NCBI GenBank assembly: GCA_937922235.1
Contig: CAKZVC010000054.1
Span: 1-55,558 of the forward strand
Direction of reading: 5' to 3'
DNA from: an uncultured Acidimicrobiales bacterium
GTDB taxonomy: Bacteria; Actinomycetota; Acidimicrobiia; Acidimicrobiales; SHLQ01
Length of the DNA stretch: 55,558 bases
Shown here: one piece after another, positions 25,299 to 33,683 of the stretch
Numbering within the stretch: position 1 is the first letter of the stretch
Layout of the letters: every line of letters starts with the position of its first letter
Program-made: the position numbers and the translations under genes
The notes under the pieces: model-generated
Databases searched by the model: none
What the model was told of the DNA's origin: nothing
Seen by the model: the letters and a program-made list of their open reading frames with translations, nothing else

Positions 25299-25366
25299 GC
25301 GGCTTTCGGGGTCAGACCCTCCTGGTCATCGCGCGGCTTTCGGGGTCAGACCCTCCAGGTCATCGC
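25299..25366. repeat. Tandem 34-bp palindrome-containing repeat (two copies)
   Basis: Two adjacent 34-bp units (25299-25332 and 25333-25366) differ by one base. Each begins GCGGCTTTC, contains the perfect palindrome GGGTCAGACCC and ends GGTCATCGC. They lie in the gap between dapD and the thioester reductase gene. They look like a REP-type intergenic element; no T-run follows, so intrinsic terminator function is doubtful. Confidence 0.85.
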
Positions 25367-25447
25367 GCTGTGGATTTGTATCAGGCGTGAGGTCGGGCTC
25401 TCTGGGTTCGTGACTGCCACTAAGGCAGCACGACCTAGGAGGGTCTC

Positions 25448-26602
25448 ATGCTCGGTTCCACCAACGTCAACCCGAAACGAACTCATGTCGTCACGGGCGG
25501 CACGGGGTTCGTTGGCTCTGCCCTTATCCTCGAACTGCTCCAACGGACCAGCGGTGACATTGTTGCGCTCGTTCGTCCGAAGGGTGATCGAAGCCCGGCG
25601 CAACGGTTGACCGAAACGCTCGATGAGCTGATCGAGGGGTATGCGCTTCCCGACTCACTCCGCCATGAGGTGGCGACACGAGTCGTCGCGATCGCTGGCG
25701 ACATTGAGACCGGAAACTGCGGCGTCAGCGCCTTTGACACCCACGCCATGCGAGGTGCCGAGTTCTGGCATTGTGCTGCGTCGCTGCAGTACCAGGATCG
25801 TCATCGTGAACAGATCGAACGGACCAACGTCCGGGGGACAGCGAACGTTGTTCAATTCGCCCGGGAGACCCGATGTGCGATGTTCAACATGATCAGCACG
25901 GCGTATGTCGTTGGTTCTCGCCAAGGAGACATCATTGCCGAGGCGCCAGACATGGCCTACGTCAACAACTGCTACGAGCGGTCCAAGATCATGGCCGAAC
26001 AGCAGGTGCTCGACAGCGGACTAGCCGCACGCATCATGCGTCCCAGCGTCGTCATTGGTCACTCACAAACGCACTACACCACCAGCACTGACGGGCTGTA
26101 CGGGTTCATCCGAAATCTCACGAAGTTCCGCAACGCCCTCGAACGAACGCAAATAGGCCTATCGAAGACGCTGTCGGTTTCGATCGAGGTTGACACCGAC
26201 GGGCTGATCGACTTCGTCCCCGTCGACCTAGTCGTTCGCGATGCGGTTGGTCTCAGCAATGCGAACGCTGATCCGGACTACTACCACCTCACGAACCCAA
26301 CGCCGCCAAAGATTGCCGATGCGGTCAACGCGGCCTTTGTCCTCTCGGGCCTTCGAGCGCCGCAGTTCGTCGGCTCGCGAGAGCACATGACCGAGGTCGA
26401 CCTGAAGTTGCAGCAGCGCATCGACTTCTACAGCTCCTACATCATCAACCCAAAGCGATTCGATCGATCGTCGGTGACTGCAGTGCTTGGCGAGCATGCG
26501 CAATCGGGCCGTGACCTAGAGGGCGCTGAGCTTCATGCGTTCTGCAATTGTTTTCTCCACCGCTTGGAAGGCTCCAAGCGCACGGTTGCTGCGGTCCGAT
26601 GA
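25448..26602 (+). CDS. NAD(P)-dependent thioester-reductase-like protein (extended SDR, NAD_binding_4 type)
   Basis: 384 residues, with an AGGAGG-like Shine-Dalgarno just upstream. The nucleotide-binding TGGTGFVGSALILELL, the GDI segment after the second beta strand, EFWHCAASLQY, a TNVRGTANVVQFA helix, STAYVVGSR and the catalytic Tyr/Lys pair in CYERSKIMAEQ place it in the extended SDR group. That group includes fatty acyl-CoA reductases and thioester reductase domains of NRPS/PKS and carboxylic acid reductases. RPSVVIGHSQT and IDFVPVDLVV are also typical. It is free-standing, with no acyl carrier or adenylation domain. It probably reduces an acyl thioester or oxidises/reduces a sterol- or lipid-like alcohol. 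It is the first gene of a coupled three-gene cassette. Confidence 0.82.
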   Translation: MLGSTNVNPKRTHVVTGGTGFVGSALILELLQRTSGDIVALVRPKGDRSPAQRLTETLDELIEGYALPDSLRHEVATRVVAIAGDIETGNCGVSAFDTHAMRGAEFWHCAASLQYQDRHREQIERTNVRGTANVVQFARETRCAMFNMISTAYVVGSRQGDIIAEAPDMAYVNNCYERSKIMAEQQVLDSGLAARIMRPSVVIGHSQTHYTTSTDGLYGFIRNLTKFRNALERTQIGLSKTLSVSIEVDTDGLIDFVPVDLVVRDAVGLSNANADPDYYHLTNPTPPKIADAVNAAFVLSGLRAPQFVGSREHMTEVDLKLQQRIDFYSSYIINPKRFDRSSVTAVLGEHAQSGRDLEGAELHAFCNCFLHRLEGSKRTVAAVR

Positions 26603-27657
26603 CTCCTCGACCCGTGATTATCGTCGGGACCGGTCGGTGCGGCAGCACGCTGCTGTCGGAGATTATTCGCCTACACGACGATCTTCTGAGCGTGTCCGAG
26701 GTGTTCTCGTTTATGACCGACCTCGGCATTCGAATCGACCGGGCCTTTCCCCAGGGCTTGGTGAGCGGGCTGGACTTCTGGAACACGTTGTCCAGCCCGC
26801 AGCCTCGTCAGACCCTGCTGCTGGCCCACGATCTGCAGATGCCCGAGGTGCTCTACCCGTGGCGTCGCGGGCGATTTGAGCCGCTTGAGTTGCCGCCGAT
26901 TCAGCAGGCCATGCTCGCCCACATCGACACTGACCCAGACCGCTTGTTCGACGTTCTCGCCGCCGAAGTTCCCACGTGGGCATCAGCTCCGATCGGCACC
27001 CAGTACACACGGCTGTTCGGGTTCCTGGCAGGTCGGTACGGCAAGCGACAGTGGGTCGAACGTTCGGGCGGGTCGCTTCGTGTTGTCGAGCGGCTCCAGG
27101 CGACGTTCCCCGACGCTGCGTTCATACACCTTGTGCGAGATGGGCGTGATACGGCACTGTCGATGAGCCGTCACATCGGCTTTCGCATGGCAATCCTGTG
27201 TGGGCTTCAGGCTGAACAGCTCGGCGTTGACCCGTTCGAGTCAAACGACCGGACCGACGAAGCCGACTTGTCGGACGAGCTCGCTGACACCCTCCCCGAG
27301 CGCTTCACGAAGGACGCCTTCGATCGCTTCGACCTTCCACCTTCGCTGTGCGGTCACTACTGGTCGGGCGAGATCGTTGCCGGCCTTGCTGCGCTCAAGG
27401 CGGTTCCTGCAGATTCGCTACTGACCATTCGCTATGAAGACCTGGTATCGAACCCGTCTCCTGTCGTCGAACAGCTTGGAGCCTTCATGGGGTGCTCGGT
27501 CCCCGAAGCATGGGTACGTGGCTCGGCAGCGCTGGTACGCAACGAACCGCCCCGTTGGCTCGAACTTCCATCGAAGCAACGGGAAGACCTGGCCGAGGCT
27601 TGCCAACCAGGCTTCGATGCTCTTGAGAACTTCGGACTTGTTGGGAGTCACTCATGA
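26599..27657 (+). CDS. PAPS-dependent sulfotransferase family protein
   Basis: 352 residues from the ATG overlapping the upstream stop (ATGA). The phosphosulfate-binding loop VGTGRCGSTLLSEII is at residues 9-23, and the 3'-phosphate-binding stretch AAFIHLVRDGRDTALSMSRH lies near residue 175. LLTIRYEDLVSNPSPVVEQLGAFMG toward the end is typical of the Sulfotransfer_1/3 fold. The enzyme should transfer sulfate from PAPS to a hydroxyl or amine; acceptor unknown. Lack of transmembrane helices implies a cytosolic, small-molecule or lipid acceptor. It is translationally coupled to both its neighbours, suggesting that the reductase product is sulfated and then moved by the downstream transporter. Confidence 0.87.
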   Translation: MTPRPVIIVGTGRCGSTLLSEIIRLHDDLLSVSEVFSFMTDLGIRIDRAFPQGLVSGLDFWNTLSSPQPRQTLLLAHDLQMPEVLYPWRRGRFEPLELPPIQQAMLAHIDTDPDRLFDVLAAEVPTWASAPIGTQYTRLFGFLAGRYGKRQWVERSGGSLRVVERLQATFPDAAFIHLVRDGRDTALSMSRHIGFRMAILCGLQAEQLGVDPFESNDRTDEADLSDELADTLPERFTKDAFDRFDLPPSLCGHYWSGEIVAGLAALKAVPADSLLTIRYEDLVSNPSPVVEQLGAFMGCSVPEAWVRGSAALVRNEPPRWLELPSKQREDLAEACQPGFDALENFGLVGSHS

Positions 27658-28529
27658 TCGCCATTGCGCTCCAAGTGCTTGTTGTGGTGATGATGCTGTC
27701 GATCGGTCTTGAGCTCCAGATCGGCCAGGTTCTTGATGGCCTTCGTCGCTCGCGGTTCGTGGCCGGAGCGGTGGTGCTCAACCTCGTGATCGTGCCGGTT
27801 GCGGTTTGGGCGATCGCTTCCAACAGTGGCCTGTCAGCCGGGATGACGACGGGACTGATCCTTCTTGCGGCATCGCCGGCAGGCCCGATCGGGCCAGTGC
27901 TCTCGCGGCTCTCACAGTCGGACCTTGGGCTGGCCACCGGCCTAATGGTGCTCTTGGGCGTGCTCGGGCTGGTCTCGACGCCGCTGACGGTTCAGCTGCT
28001 CATAGGCTCGGACTCGCAAGCTGATGATGGTGTCATCGTGTCGATGTTCACGAGCTTGCTCGTCTTTCAGATCGTCCCACTCATCGTCGCCATTGCTGTG
28101 GCTGCGAAGTTCCCCGAACAGGCGTCCCGAGCGTCTGGCATGCTCGGGCTCATCGCCAACGTCCTGCTGGTGGGAATTGTCGTGGCGCTCATCGTGCTGC
28201 GAGGAGAGGTGCTAACCGAAACATCGCTTGCCATTCACGCCGCGCTGGCCGGTGGTCTCCTCGTTGTGCTCGCTCCGTTGCTTGGTCGTAGCCAACCAGA
28301 CAGCCCGGTTCGAGCGCTGGTGACCGTCACCGCTGTGCGGAACATGTCGATCGCGCTGTTTCTCGCCGCGAAGTTCTACGCGGACGCAGAGGTTGAGGCA
28401 GCGATCTTGATCTGGTCGTTCTGGATGCTCGTCGTGACGGGCGTTGTCGGAGCACTTGCCGGCCGCTACCGCACCATCACCACAGAGTCGCCGATCGCGA
28501 ACACATCAAGCCCGTACGTGCCGTCCTAG
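27654..28529 (+). CDS. Bile acid:sodium symporter-like (BASS/SBF) membrane transporter
   Basis: 291 residues, start overlapping the sulfotransferase stop (ATGA). Eight to nine hydrophobic helices cover almost the whole protein. MLSIGLELQIGQVLDGLRRSRFVAGAVVLNLVIVPV, LILLAASPAGPIGPVLSRLSQSDLGLATGLM and a later RALVTVTAVRNMSIALFLA match the SBF/BASS pattern, including the proline-broken crossing helices. Members move organic anions, including sulfated steroids, bile acids, pyruvate and pantoate, with sodium. Coupling to a sulfotransferase suggests a sulfated organic anion as cargo. Direction of transport cannot be told from sequence. Confidence 0.78.
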   Translation: MIAIALQVLVVVMMLSIGLELQIGQVLDGLRRSRFVAGAVVLNLVIVPVAVWAIASNSGLSAGMTTGLILLAASPAGPIGPVLSRLSQSDLGLATGLMVLLGVLGLVSTPLTVQLLIGSDSQADDGVIVSMFTSLLVFQIVPLIVAIAVAAKFPEQASRASGMLGLIANVLLVGIVVALIVLRGEVLTETSLAIHAALAGGLLVVLAPLLGRSQPDSPVRALVTVTAVRNMSIALFLAAKFYADAEVEAAILIWSFWMLVVTGVVGALAGRYRTITTESPIANTSSPYVPS

Positions 28530-28533
28530 TTTC

Positions 28534-28574
28534 TCTGCCCCAAAACCGACCTGTCAGGTCTGAAATCGGGCAGA
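28534..28574. repeat. Palindromic intergenic element, copy 1 (possible bidirectional terminator)
   Basis: TCTGCCC (28534-28540) pairs with GGGCAGA (28568-28574) around the perfect inner palindrome GACCTGTCAGGTC (28548-28560). It occupies the gap between two convergent genes. A near-identical copy in opposite orientation lies at 36207-36246, also between convergent genes. Confidence 0.8.
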
Positions 28575-28579
28575 AATCT

Positions 28580-29752
28580 TTAGCGAATGGCTTCGCCGGT
28601 GGCCATGTCGAAGAAGTGGAAGCGGCCCGAGTCGATGACGAGATCGATCGAGGCGCCATTGACGACACTGGAACGTGGGCTAACACGAGCGACGAACGTT
28701 GCGGTCTCGTCGTCGTTGCTCAGGCCCTTCTCGGCCTCATCGTCGATGGCATCAGCGACGACGTACGGCTCGGCGTCAAGACCGAAGTGCACGATGATCT
28801 CCGAACCAAGTGACTCAACGAGACGAGCTTCGGTGGTAAACGTGCGGTCGGGAGCGTCGCCATCGAGGGTTGCTGCATCTTCCATGTCTTCAGGGCGAAG
28901 ACCGACGACGACGTTCTTGTCGATGTAGTCGGCAAGTGCCGAACCAGCAGCAGATGGAATCGAGACGGTCACACTGCCGAACGACACCGTTGGGTTCTCG
29001 GCAGTTCCGCGAAGCGTGCCTTCCATAAGGTTCATCGAAGGAGAGCCAATGAAGCCCGCAACGAAGACGTTGGCAGGCGTGTCGTAGAGATCTTGCGGCG
29101 AGTCAACCTGCATCAGGTAGCCCTTGTTGAGTACGGCGACTCGATCGCCCATGGTCATTGCTTCGACCTGATCGTGGGTGACGTAGAGGGTGGTGACACC
29201 CAGGTCACGCTGGAGGGAGGCAATTTCAGCACGCATCGCAACACGAAGCTTCGCATCGAGGTTCGACAGCGGCTCGTCCATAAGGAAGGCCTTTGGCTGA
29301 CGAACGATGGCGCGCCCCATAGCAACACGCTGGCGCTGACCACCCGAGAGCTGGCCAGGCTTGCGGTCGAGCTGCTCGGTGAGGTCGAGGATTTCGGCGG
29401 CCTTGGAGACTCGCTCTTTGATCTCGGCCTTTGGAAGCTTGGCCAACTTGAGGGCGAAGCCGATGTTGTCGGCAACGCTCATGTGTGGGTACAGCGCGTA
29501 GTTCTGGAACACCATGGCGATGTCGCGATCCTTGGGCTCAACGTCGTTGACGACCCGGTCGCCAATCGACAGCGTGCCCGACGAGATCTCCTCGAGCCCA
29601 GCGACCATGCGGAGAGCGGTTGACTTCCCGCAGCCAGACGGACCTACAAGAACCAGAAACTCCCCATCAGCAATATCGATCGAAAGATCGTGGGTTGCCT
29701 GGAACCCATTTGGGTAGATCTTGTTGATGTTCTCGAGCTTTACCTGTGCCAT
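28580..29752 (-). CDS. ugpC: Sugar ABC transporter ATP-binding protein, MalK/UgpC/MsmK type
   Basis: 390 residues from ATG 29752, with a GAAGGGG Shine-Dalgarno. The ABC core has Walker [10 protein letters not shown], the Q-loop [12 protein letters not shown], signature [15 protein letters not shown], Walker [17 protein letters not shown] and the switch [13 protein letters not shown]. The C-terminal 130 residues form the MalK-type regulatory TOBE domain ([28 protein letters not shown]). It energises import by the permeases at 36348-38287. Such ATPases can serve several sugar systems. It is the last gene of the minus-strand group that begins with the binding protein. No competing ATPase gene is present. 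Confidence 0.93.
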   Translation of the reverse strand: MAQVKLENINKIYPNGFQATHDLSIDIADGEFLVLVGPSGCGKSTALRMVAGLEEISSGTLSIGDRVVNDVEPKDRDIAMVFQNYALYPHMSVADNIGFALKLAKLPKAEIKERVSKAAEILDLTEQLDRKPGQLSGGQRQRVAMGRAIVRQPKAFLMDEPLSNLDAKLRVAMRAEIASLQRDLGVTTLYVTHDQVEAMTMGDRVAVLNKGYLMQVDSPQDLYDTPANVFVAGFIGSPSMNLMEGTLRGTAENPTVSFGSVTVSIPSAAGSALADYIDKNVVVGLRPEDMEDAATLDGDAPDRTFTTEARLVESLGSEIIVHFGLDAEPYVVADAIDDEAEKGLSNDDETATFVARVSPRSSVVNGASIDLVIDSGRFHFFDMATGEAIR

Positions 29753-29853
29753 GTGCTTTTGTCCCCTTCGAGTTGTGACATTTTTACCGCAATTGGGACC
29801 TTGACGTCCACTTTGGCCAACATAATCAACGAAAACGGCACACTTTCACACGG

Positions 29854-31965
29854 CTATCTCCGGGTGAGATGAATCAAAATGGCTGACTCGGGGTCCATTG
29901 CTGGAAGCTGGATTCCATAGGCGGACAGCACATCAGCAGGGATGTTCTGCGCTCCGCTCTTGGTCCACTTCGGTTGGTGCATGGCCAATCCCAACGCGGT
30001 ATCGGCCAACGTGATGAGCTCGACGTCGTATGTGGAGCTCCGATCGAGGCCCGGGAACTGCATGCGTTCCGGCGTGGCGTTTCGAGCAACCGCCAACTGA
30101 GCAACCGAATAGAGAGCCTCGCTCTGGTCGGACGCAACCACGCCCATGATGTGGAGCCCAGGGTCGGCAGCATCGACATGCCACACCGTTCCGGTGTGCA
30201 ACATCGGCCGGAACTTCTTGTGCAACGTGAGCACATCGGCGAGCTGGGCCCGTTCCTCGTCGGTAGCGTCGAGCAAGTTCCATTCGATACCCATGTGGCC
30301 GAAGAACGCGGACGTCGAGCGGAAGCCCAGGCTGTGGCGTCGACCAGAAGTGTGTGACTTGTTCGGCCCAACGTGGGCACCCATGACCTCCGGTGGGAAG
30401 AACCGGAGGAAGCCACTCTGGATGCGCTGGCGCTCCATGGCGTCGTTGCTGTCGCTCGTCCAGACGCGATCGGTACGTTCGAGAATGCCGTAGTCGGCAC
30501 GCGCACCACCTGACGAGCAGCTTTCGATGTCGACGCCCGGGTGGTTTTCGCGAAGTGCGTCGATGAGGCGATACACCGCGAGGGTCTGACCGTGAGCGGC
30601 GGCGCGTTCGCCCGAGGCCGGCTGGGTGAGGTCTCGATTCATGTCCCACTTGACGTAGCTGACGTCGTGGTCAGCGAGCAACCGATCGAGGTGCTCGAAC
30701 AGATAGTCCCAGACTTCGTCCTTCGTGAGGTCGAGCACGAGCTGATAGCGGCCGGTGATCTTGTCGTAGCCAGGCACGCCGAGCGCCCAGTCTGGGTGGT
30801 TGCGGTAGAGCTCAGAATCTGGGTTCACCATCTCGGGCTCGACCCAGATGCCGAACTCCATGCCGAGGCCAGTGACATGTTCGATCAGGGGTTCGAGGCC
30901 GTTCGGCCACACATCGGGGGAGACCCACCAGTCGCCAAGGCCAGCCTGGTCGTTTCGACGACCGCCAAACCACCCGTCGTCAAGCACGTAGCGTTCGGCA
31001 CCAACTTCGGCTGCCCGATCGGCGAGTGCCTTCAGCGTGTCGAGGTCGTGGTTGAAGTAGACCGCCTCCCAGGTGTTCATGTGGATCGGGCGGGGCTTCG
31101 ATGGTGATGGGTGCTGTGGGCGGGCCCGAAGGTAGCGATGAAACGAGCGGCTGACACCGTTCATGCCTTCGTCGCTCCAGCCCAAGTAGACAACAGGGGA
31201 CTGGTAGGACCCGCCGGGTTCGATCCGGAGCTCGTCACCAAGAAGTACTTCGCCAAGCTGCAAGACCCTGCGCCCATCGGTAAGGATCTCCGCTCGGACT
31301 GCAGCGTTGCCCGACCAACCAAGGTGAGCACCCCATACGCGACCCGTCTGGTTTGTGAATGCGGCCTGCCCAGCAAAGACCCACGGCGGCTTGTCGTGCG
31401 ATGTGCGACCTCGACGGTTCGCGATCTCGATCGCACCAACACGCCATGGCAGGCGAACCTCGTGATATTCGTGCACCCAACGGCCCTCGGGGACCTGGAG
31501 CTCGGTGACCTCTGGAGCTACGGGAATCGTGACAGCCATCCGGTTCAAGACGTAGTCGTTGGTGCCGTCGTTTCGCAGCTCGACCTGAATGGTTCCGACG
31601 CCCTCGGGTTCAAGCGTGATCGTCGTGATGACGGTCAGGCCAGCAATGGCGTCGTGTCCAGTCGTCACGATGGTCGAATCGGTCGTTTCGCAATCGACGA
31701 GCGACCATCGCGGAGACCACGCAGAACCATCAGCGCGTCGTCCCTCGATGCCGGGCTGGCCCAGCCAACCATCGCTCTCCACAGGCAGCAGTGTCGCTGG
31801 GCCCTCAGCGTCGAGCGAGGCGTTTGCGATCGACCGCTCGCCGAGCAGGTCGAGGGCGTCGAGGTCGCCGCTCAGGGGGCGCCCAAACCACAGCAGTTCG
31901 GGCACACCGGTCTTGGTGTCGACCACCAGCTGTCGGTGGGCGGTCGTAATCGCGCTAAAGGTCAT
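29854..31965 (-). CDS. Alpha-galactosidase, glycoside hydrolase family 36
   Basis: 703 residues from ATG 31965, which has a GGAGA Shine-Dalgarno; the upstream extension is rejected. It releases alpha-linked galactose from oligosaccharides such as melibiose or raffinose or from galactosylglycerols. The N-terminal beta-sandwich includes HEYHEVRLPWRVGAIEI. The TIM barrel has VLDDGWFGGRRND, the nucleophile Asp441 in YVKWDMNRDL, SCSSGGARADYGIL, and the acid/base Asp505 in VWTSDSNDAMERQ. MGAHVGPNKSH and a C-terminal beta domain follow. No signal peptide, so cytoplasmic, acting on imported oligosaccharides. It follows the FG-GAP lipoprotein gene by 26 bp in the ABC-importer gene group. Confidence 0.95.
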   Translation of the reverse strand: MTFSAITTAHRQLVVDTKTGVPELLWFGRPLSGDLDALDLLGERSIANASLDAEGPATLLPVESDGWLGQPGIEGRRADGSAWSPRWSLVDCETTDSTIVTTGHDAIAGLTVITTITLEPEGVGTIQVELRNDGTNDYVLNRMAVTIPVAPEVTELQVPEGRWVHEYHEVRLPWRVGAIEIANRRGRTSHDKPPWVFAGQAAFTNQTGRVWGAHLGWSGNAAVRAEILTDGRRVLQLGEVLLGDELRIEPGGSYQSPVVYLGWSDEGMNGVSRSFHRYLRARPQHPSPSKPRPIHMNTWEAVYFNHDLDTLKALADRAAEVGAERYVLDDGWFGGRRNDQAGLGDWWVSPDVWPNGLEPLIEHVTGLGMEFGIWVEPEMVNPDSELYRNHPDWALGVPGYDKITGRYQLVLDLTKDEVWDYLFEHLDRLLADHDVSYVKWDMNRDLTQPASGERAAAHGQTLAVYRLIDALRENHPGVDIESCSSGGARADYGILERTDRVWTSDSNDAMERQRIQSGFLRFFPPEVMGAHVGPNKSHTSGRRHSLGFRSTSAFFGHMGIEWNLLDATDEERAQLADVLTLHKKFRPMLHTGTVWHVDAADPGLHIMGVVASDQSEALYSVAQLAVARNATPERMQFPGLDRSSTYDVELITLADTALGLAMHQPKWTKSGAQNIPADVLSAYGIQLPAMDPESAILIHLTRR

Positions 31966-31991
31966 TGATTCTCCAGTGAAACGCCGCGCCT

Positions 31992-33650
31992 CTAGGGCGT
32001 GTGCGTGATGGTGAGGTGCGAGTTGGTTGCCATGGTGTCGAGGGTTGACGTGTCGCCGTTGGGCCAAGTCACCGTGATATCCACGGTGTCAGCGTCGCCG
32101 GTGCCGATGTGGGCGATTGGAGGCCCTGAAGAAAGGTAGCCGCGAGACGAGGTGATCTCCCTGGTCCATGTGGTTCCTTCGGCAGTGGCCGAGATGGTTG
32201 CTCCAAGCGCCGTTGGGTTCTGTGTACCCGTCCACTCAAGTTGGACCGTGATCGACGAGCCGCACAGCTGGTTTTCGTAGAGGCGAGCCGGAGTGTCGAG
32301 GTTGTTGATGACGATGTCGAGGTCGCCGTCGCCGTCGAGATCAGCTTGGGCCATGCCGCGGCCGCCCTCGGTTGCGGCGAGCCCCCAGCCGGGGGCAGGC
32401 GTTAATGCGGTGCCACCTGTGTTTCGGAAGGCTTGGTTCTCTTCGATAAGGCGCGCCTCGGGGAGGAAGTCGAAAAGCTGATCGCTGCGCATGCCGTTCG
32501 TCACGTAGAGATCTTGAAACCCATCGTTGTCGAGGTCGCCAAAGAGCCCGGACCAACTCCATCCGGTGGTCGAGACAGGTTCGCCGAATGCCATGTTCGA
32601 GAAGCCGTCGTCGCCGAAGTCGTTCAGCACGTTCTCGGGCATCTGGATGTCGTCGACCACTGGGGCCGCGGCCATATCCTCGTCGACCTCGCGATAGCGG
32701 TCGTCGGGTTGGGCTGGCTTCATGTCGGTCGAGAACAACTCGTTCCGGCCGTCGTTGTCGATGTCGGCAGCGTCGAATGACATCGTCGAATACGAGCTCG
32801 AGGCGAACAAGGTGCGCTCTTCGAGGCCAGTAGAGGTTTGAACCCAAGTCATGTCTGGGGTGGCGAGGTCGTTACCGACGAGGACGTCGGGGATAGCGTC
32901 GCCGTCGATATCGGTAGCGATGAGCGCAAGGGCCTGGGCCGTATCGCTTAGCCGGGTGACGTCAAAGCCGTCCGGGGTGCGCTCGTGCAGCACGACGCCG
33001 GTGTCCTCGCCAAGGATCGGCGAGTTGCGAAGCAGGGTGAGCTCGGCGTTATACGAACCCGTAACGACGTCGAGGTCGCCATCGCCGCTGATGTCGGTCC
33101 AGGCCATTGAATAGGTCGCGGCCCGAATGCCCTCGAGTCGGTTGCGGGTAAATGCACCAAGGTCGCCGGTTCCGCGGTTCTCGAACATGACCGGTGGACC
33201 GATTCCGGTTGTCAGCACGATGTCGGTGAATCCGTCGCCAGACGCATCGACGAGGGAAACGCCACGGAACCTTCCGCGTTCGAGTTCGTGTCGCTCAAAG
33301 GTGAGATCGCCAGTGTTTTCGAGCACCGAGGAAGACTCCGAGAGGTTGGCGAGGACGATGTCGAGATCGCCGTCATCGTCGAGATCGGCAATGCCAACGC
33401 CTGCGCCCGTGCCGTCGAAGGTCGACGCAGTGTTTCCCGGGCCCGACGTGATGTGGTCGAGATCGTGCGGCACAAAGCCATCGCCGCACTGGGTAGGGGA
33501 GCGGTGCGCAACGCTATCGAACTCAGCCTGAACAGTCGTCGAGGCATTCGAGCTACATGCGGTTGCGAGCACAGCAGCTGCAGCGAGGCACAGACAAAAA
33601 CGAAACGGGGCCCGCACCAGTGCGAACACTGATGCGAGCCCCGTTGTCAT
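31992..33650 (-). CDS. FG-GAP/VCBS-repeat lipoprotein with ASPIC/UnbV C-terminal domain
   Basis: 552 residues. The N-terminus is a lipoprotein signal with lipobox LATAC (Cys32). The body is a series of FG-GAP calcium-binding repeats (GIADLDDDGDLDIVLANL, DISGDGDLDVVTGSYN, DIDGDAIPDVLVGNDL, DIDNDGRNELFSTDM, DLDNDGFQDLYVTNGM, DLDGDGDLDIVINNLD), predicting an integrin-like beta-propeller. The last 80 residues match the ASPIC/UnbV domain (LGATISATAEGTTWTREI, RGYLSSGPPIAHIGTG, DITVTWPNGDTSTL). It is expected on the outer face of the membrane. It lies between the sugar-binding protein and the alpha-galactosidase, 33 bp and 26 bp away, an unusual place for this family. Role in substrate capture is inference only. 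Confidence 0.88.
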   Translation of the reverse strand: MTTGLASVFALVRAPFRFCLCLAAAAVLATACSSNASTTVQAEFDSVAHRSPTQCGDGFVPHDLDHITSGPGNTASTFDGTGAGVGIADLDDDGDLDIVLANLSESSSVLENTGDLTFERHELERGRFRGVSLVDASGDGFTDIVLTTGIGPPVMFENRGTGDLGAFTRNRLEGIRAATYSMAWTDISGDGDLDVVTGSYNAELTLLRNSPILGEDTGVVLHERTPDGFDVTRLSDTAQALALIATDIDGDAIPDVLVGNDLATPDMTWVQTSTGLEERTLFASSSYSTMSFDAADIDNDGRNELFSTDMKPAQPDDRYREVDEDMAAAPVVDDIQMPENVLNDFGDDGFSNMAFGEPVSTTGWSWSGLFGDLDNDGFQDLYVTNGMRSDQLFDFLPEARLIEENQAFRNTGGTALTPAPGWGLAATEGGRGMAQADLDGDGDLDIVINNLDTPARLYENQLCGSSITVQLEWTGTQNPTALGATISATAEGTTWTREITSSRGYLSSGPPIAHIGTGDADTVDITVTWPNGDTSTLDTMATNSHLTITHTP

Positions 33651-33683
33651 AACGTTTACAACGCTACATACGGCAAAGCCGTA

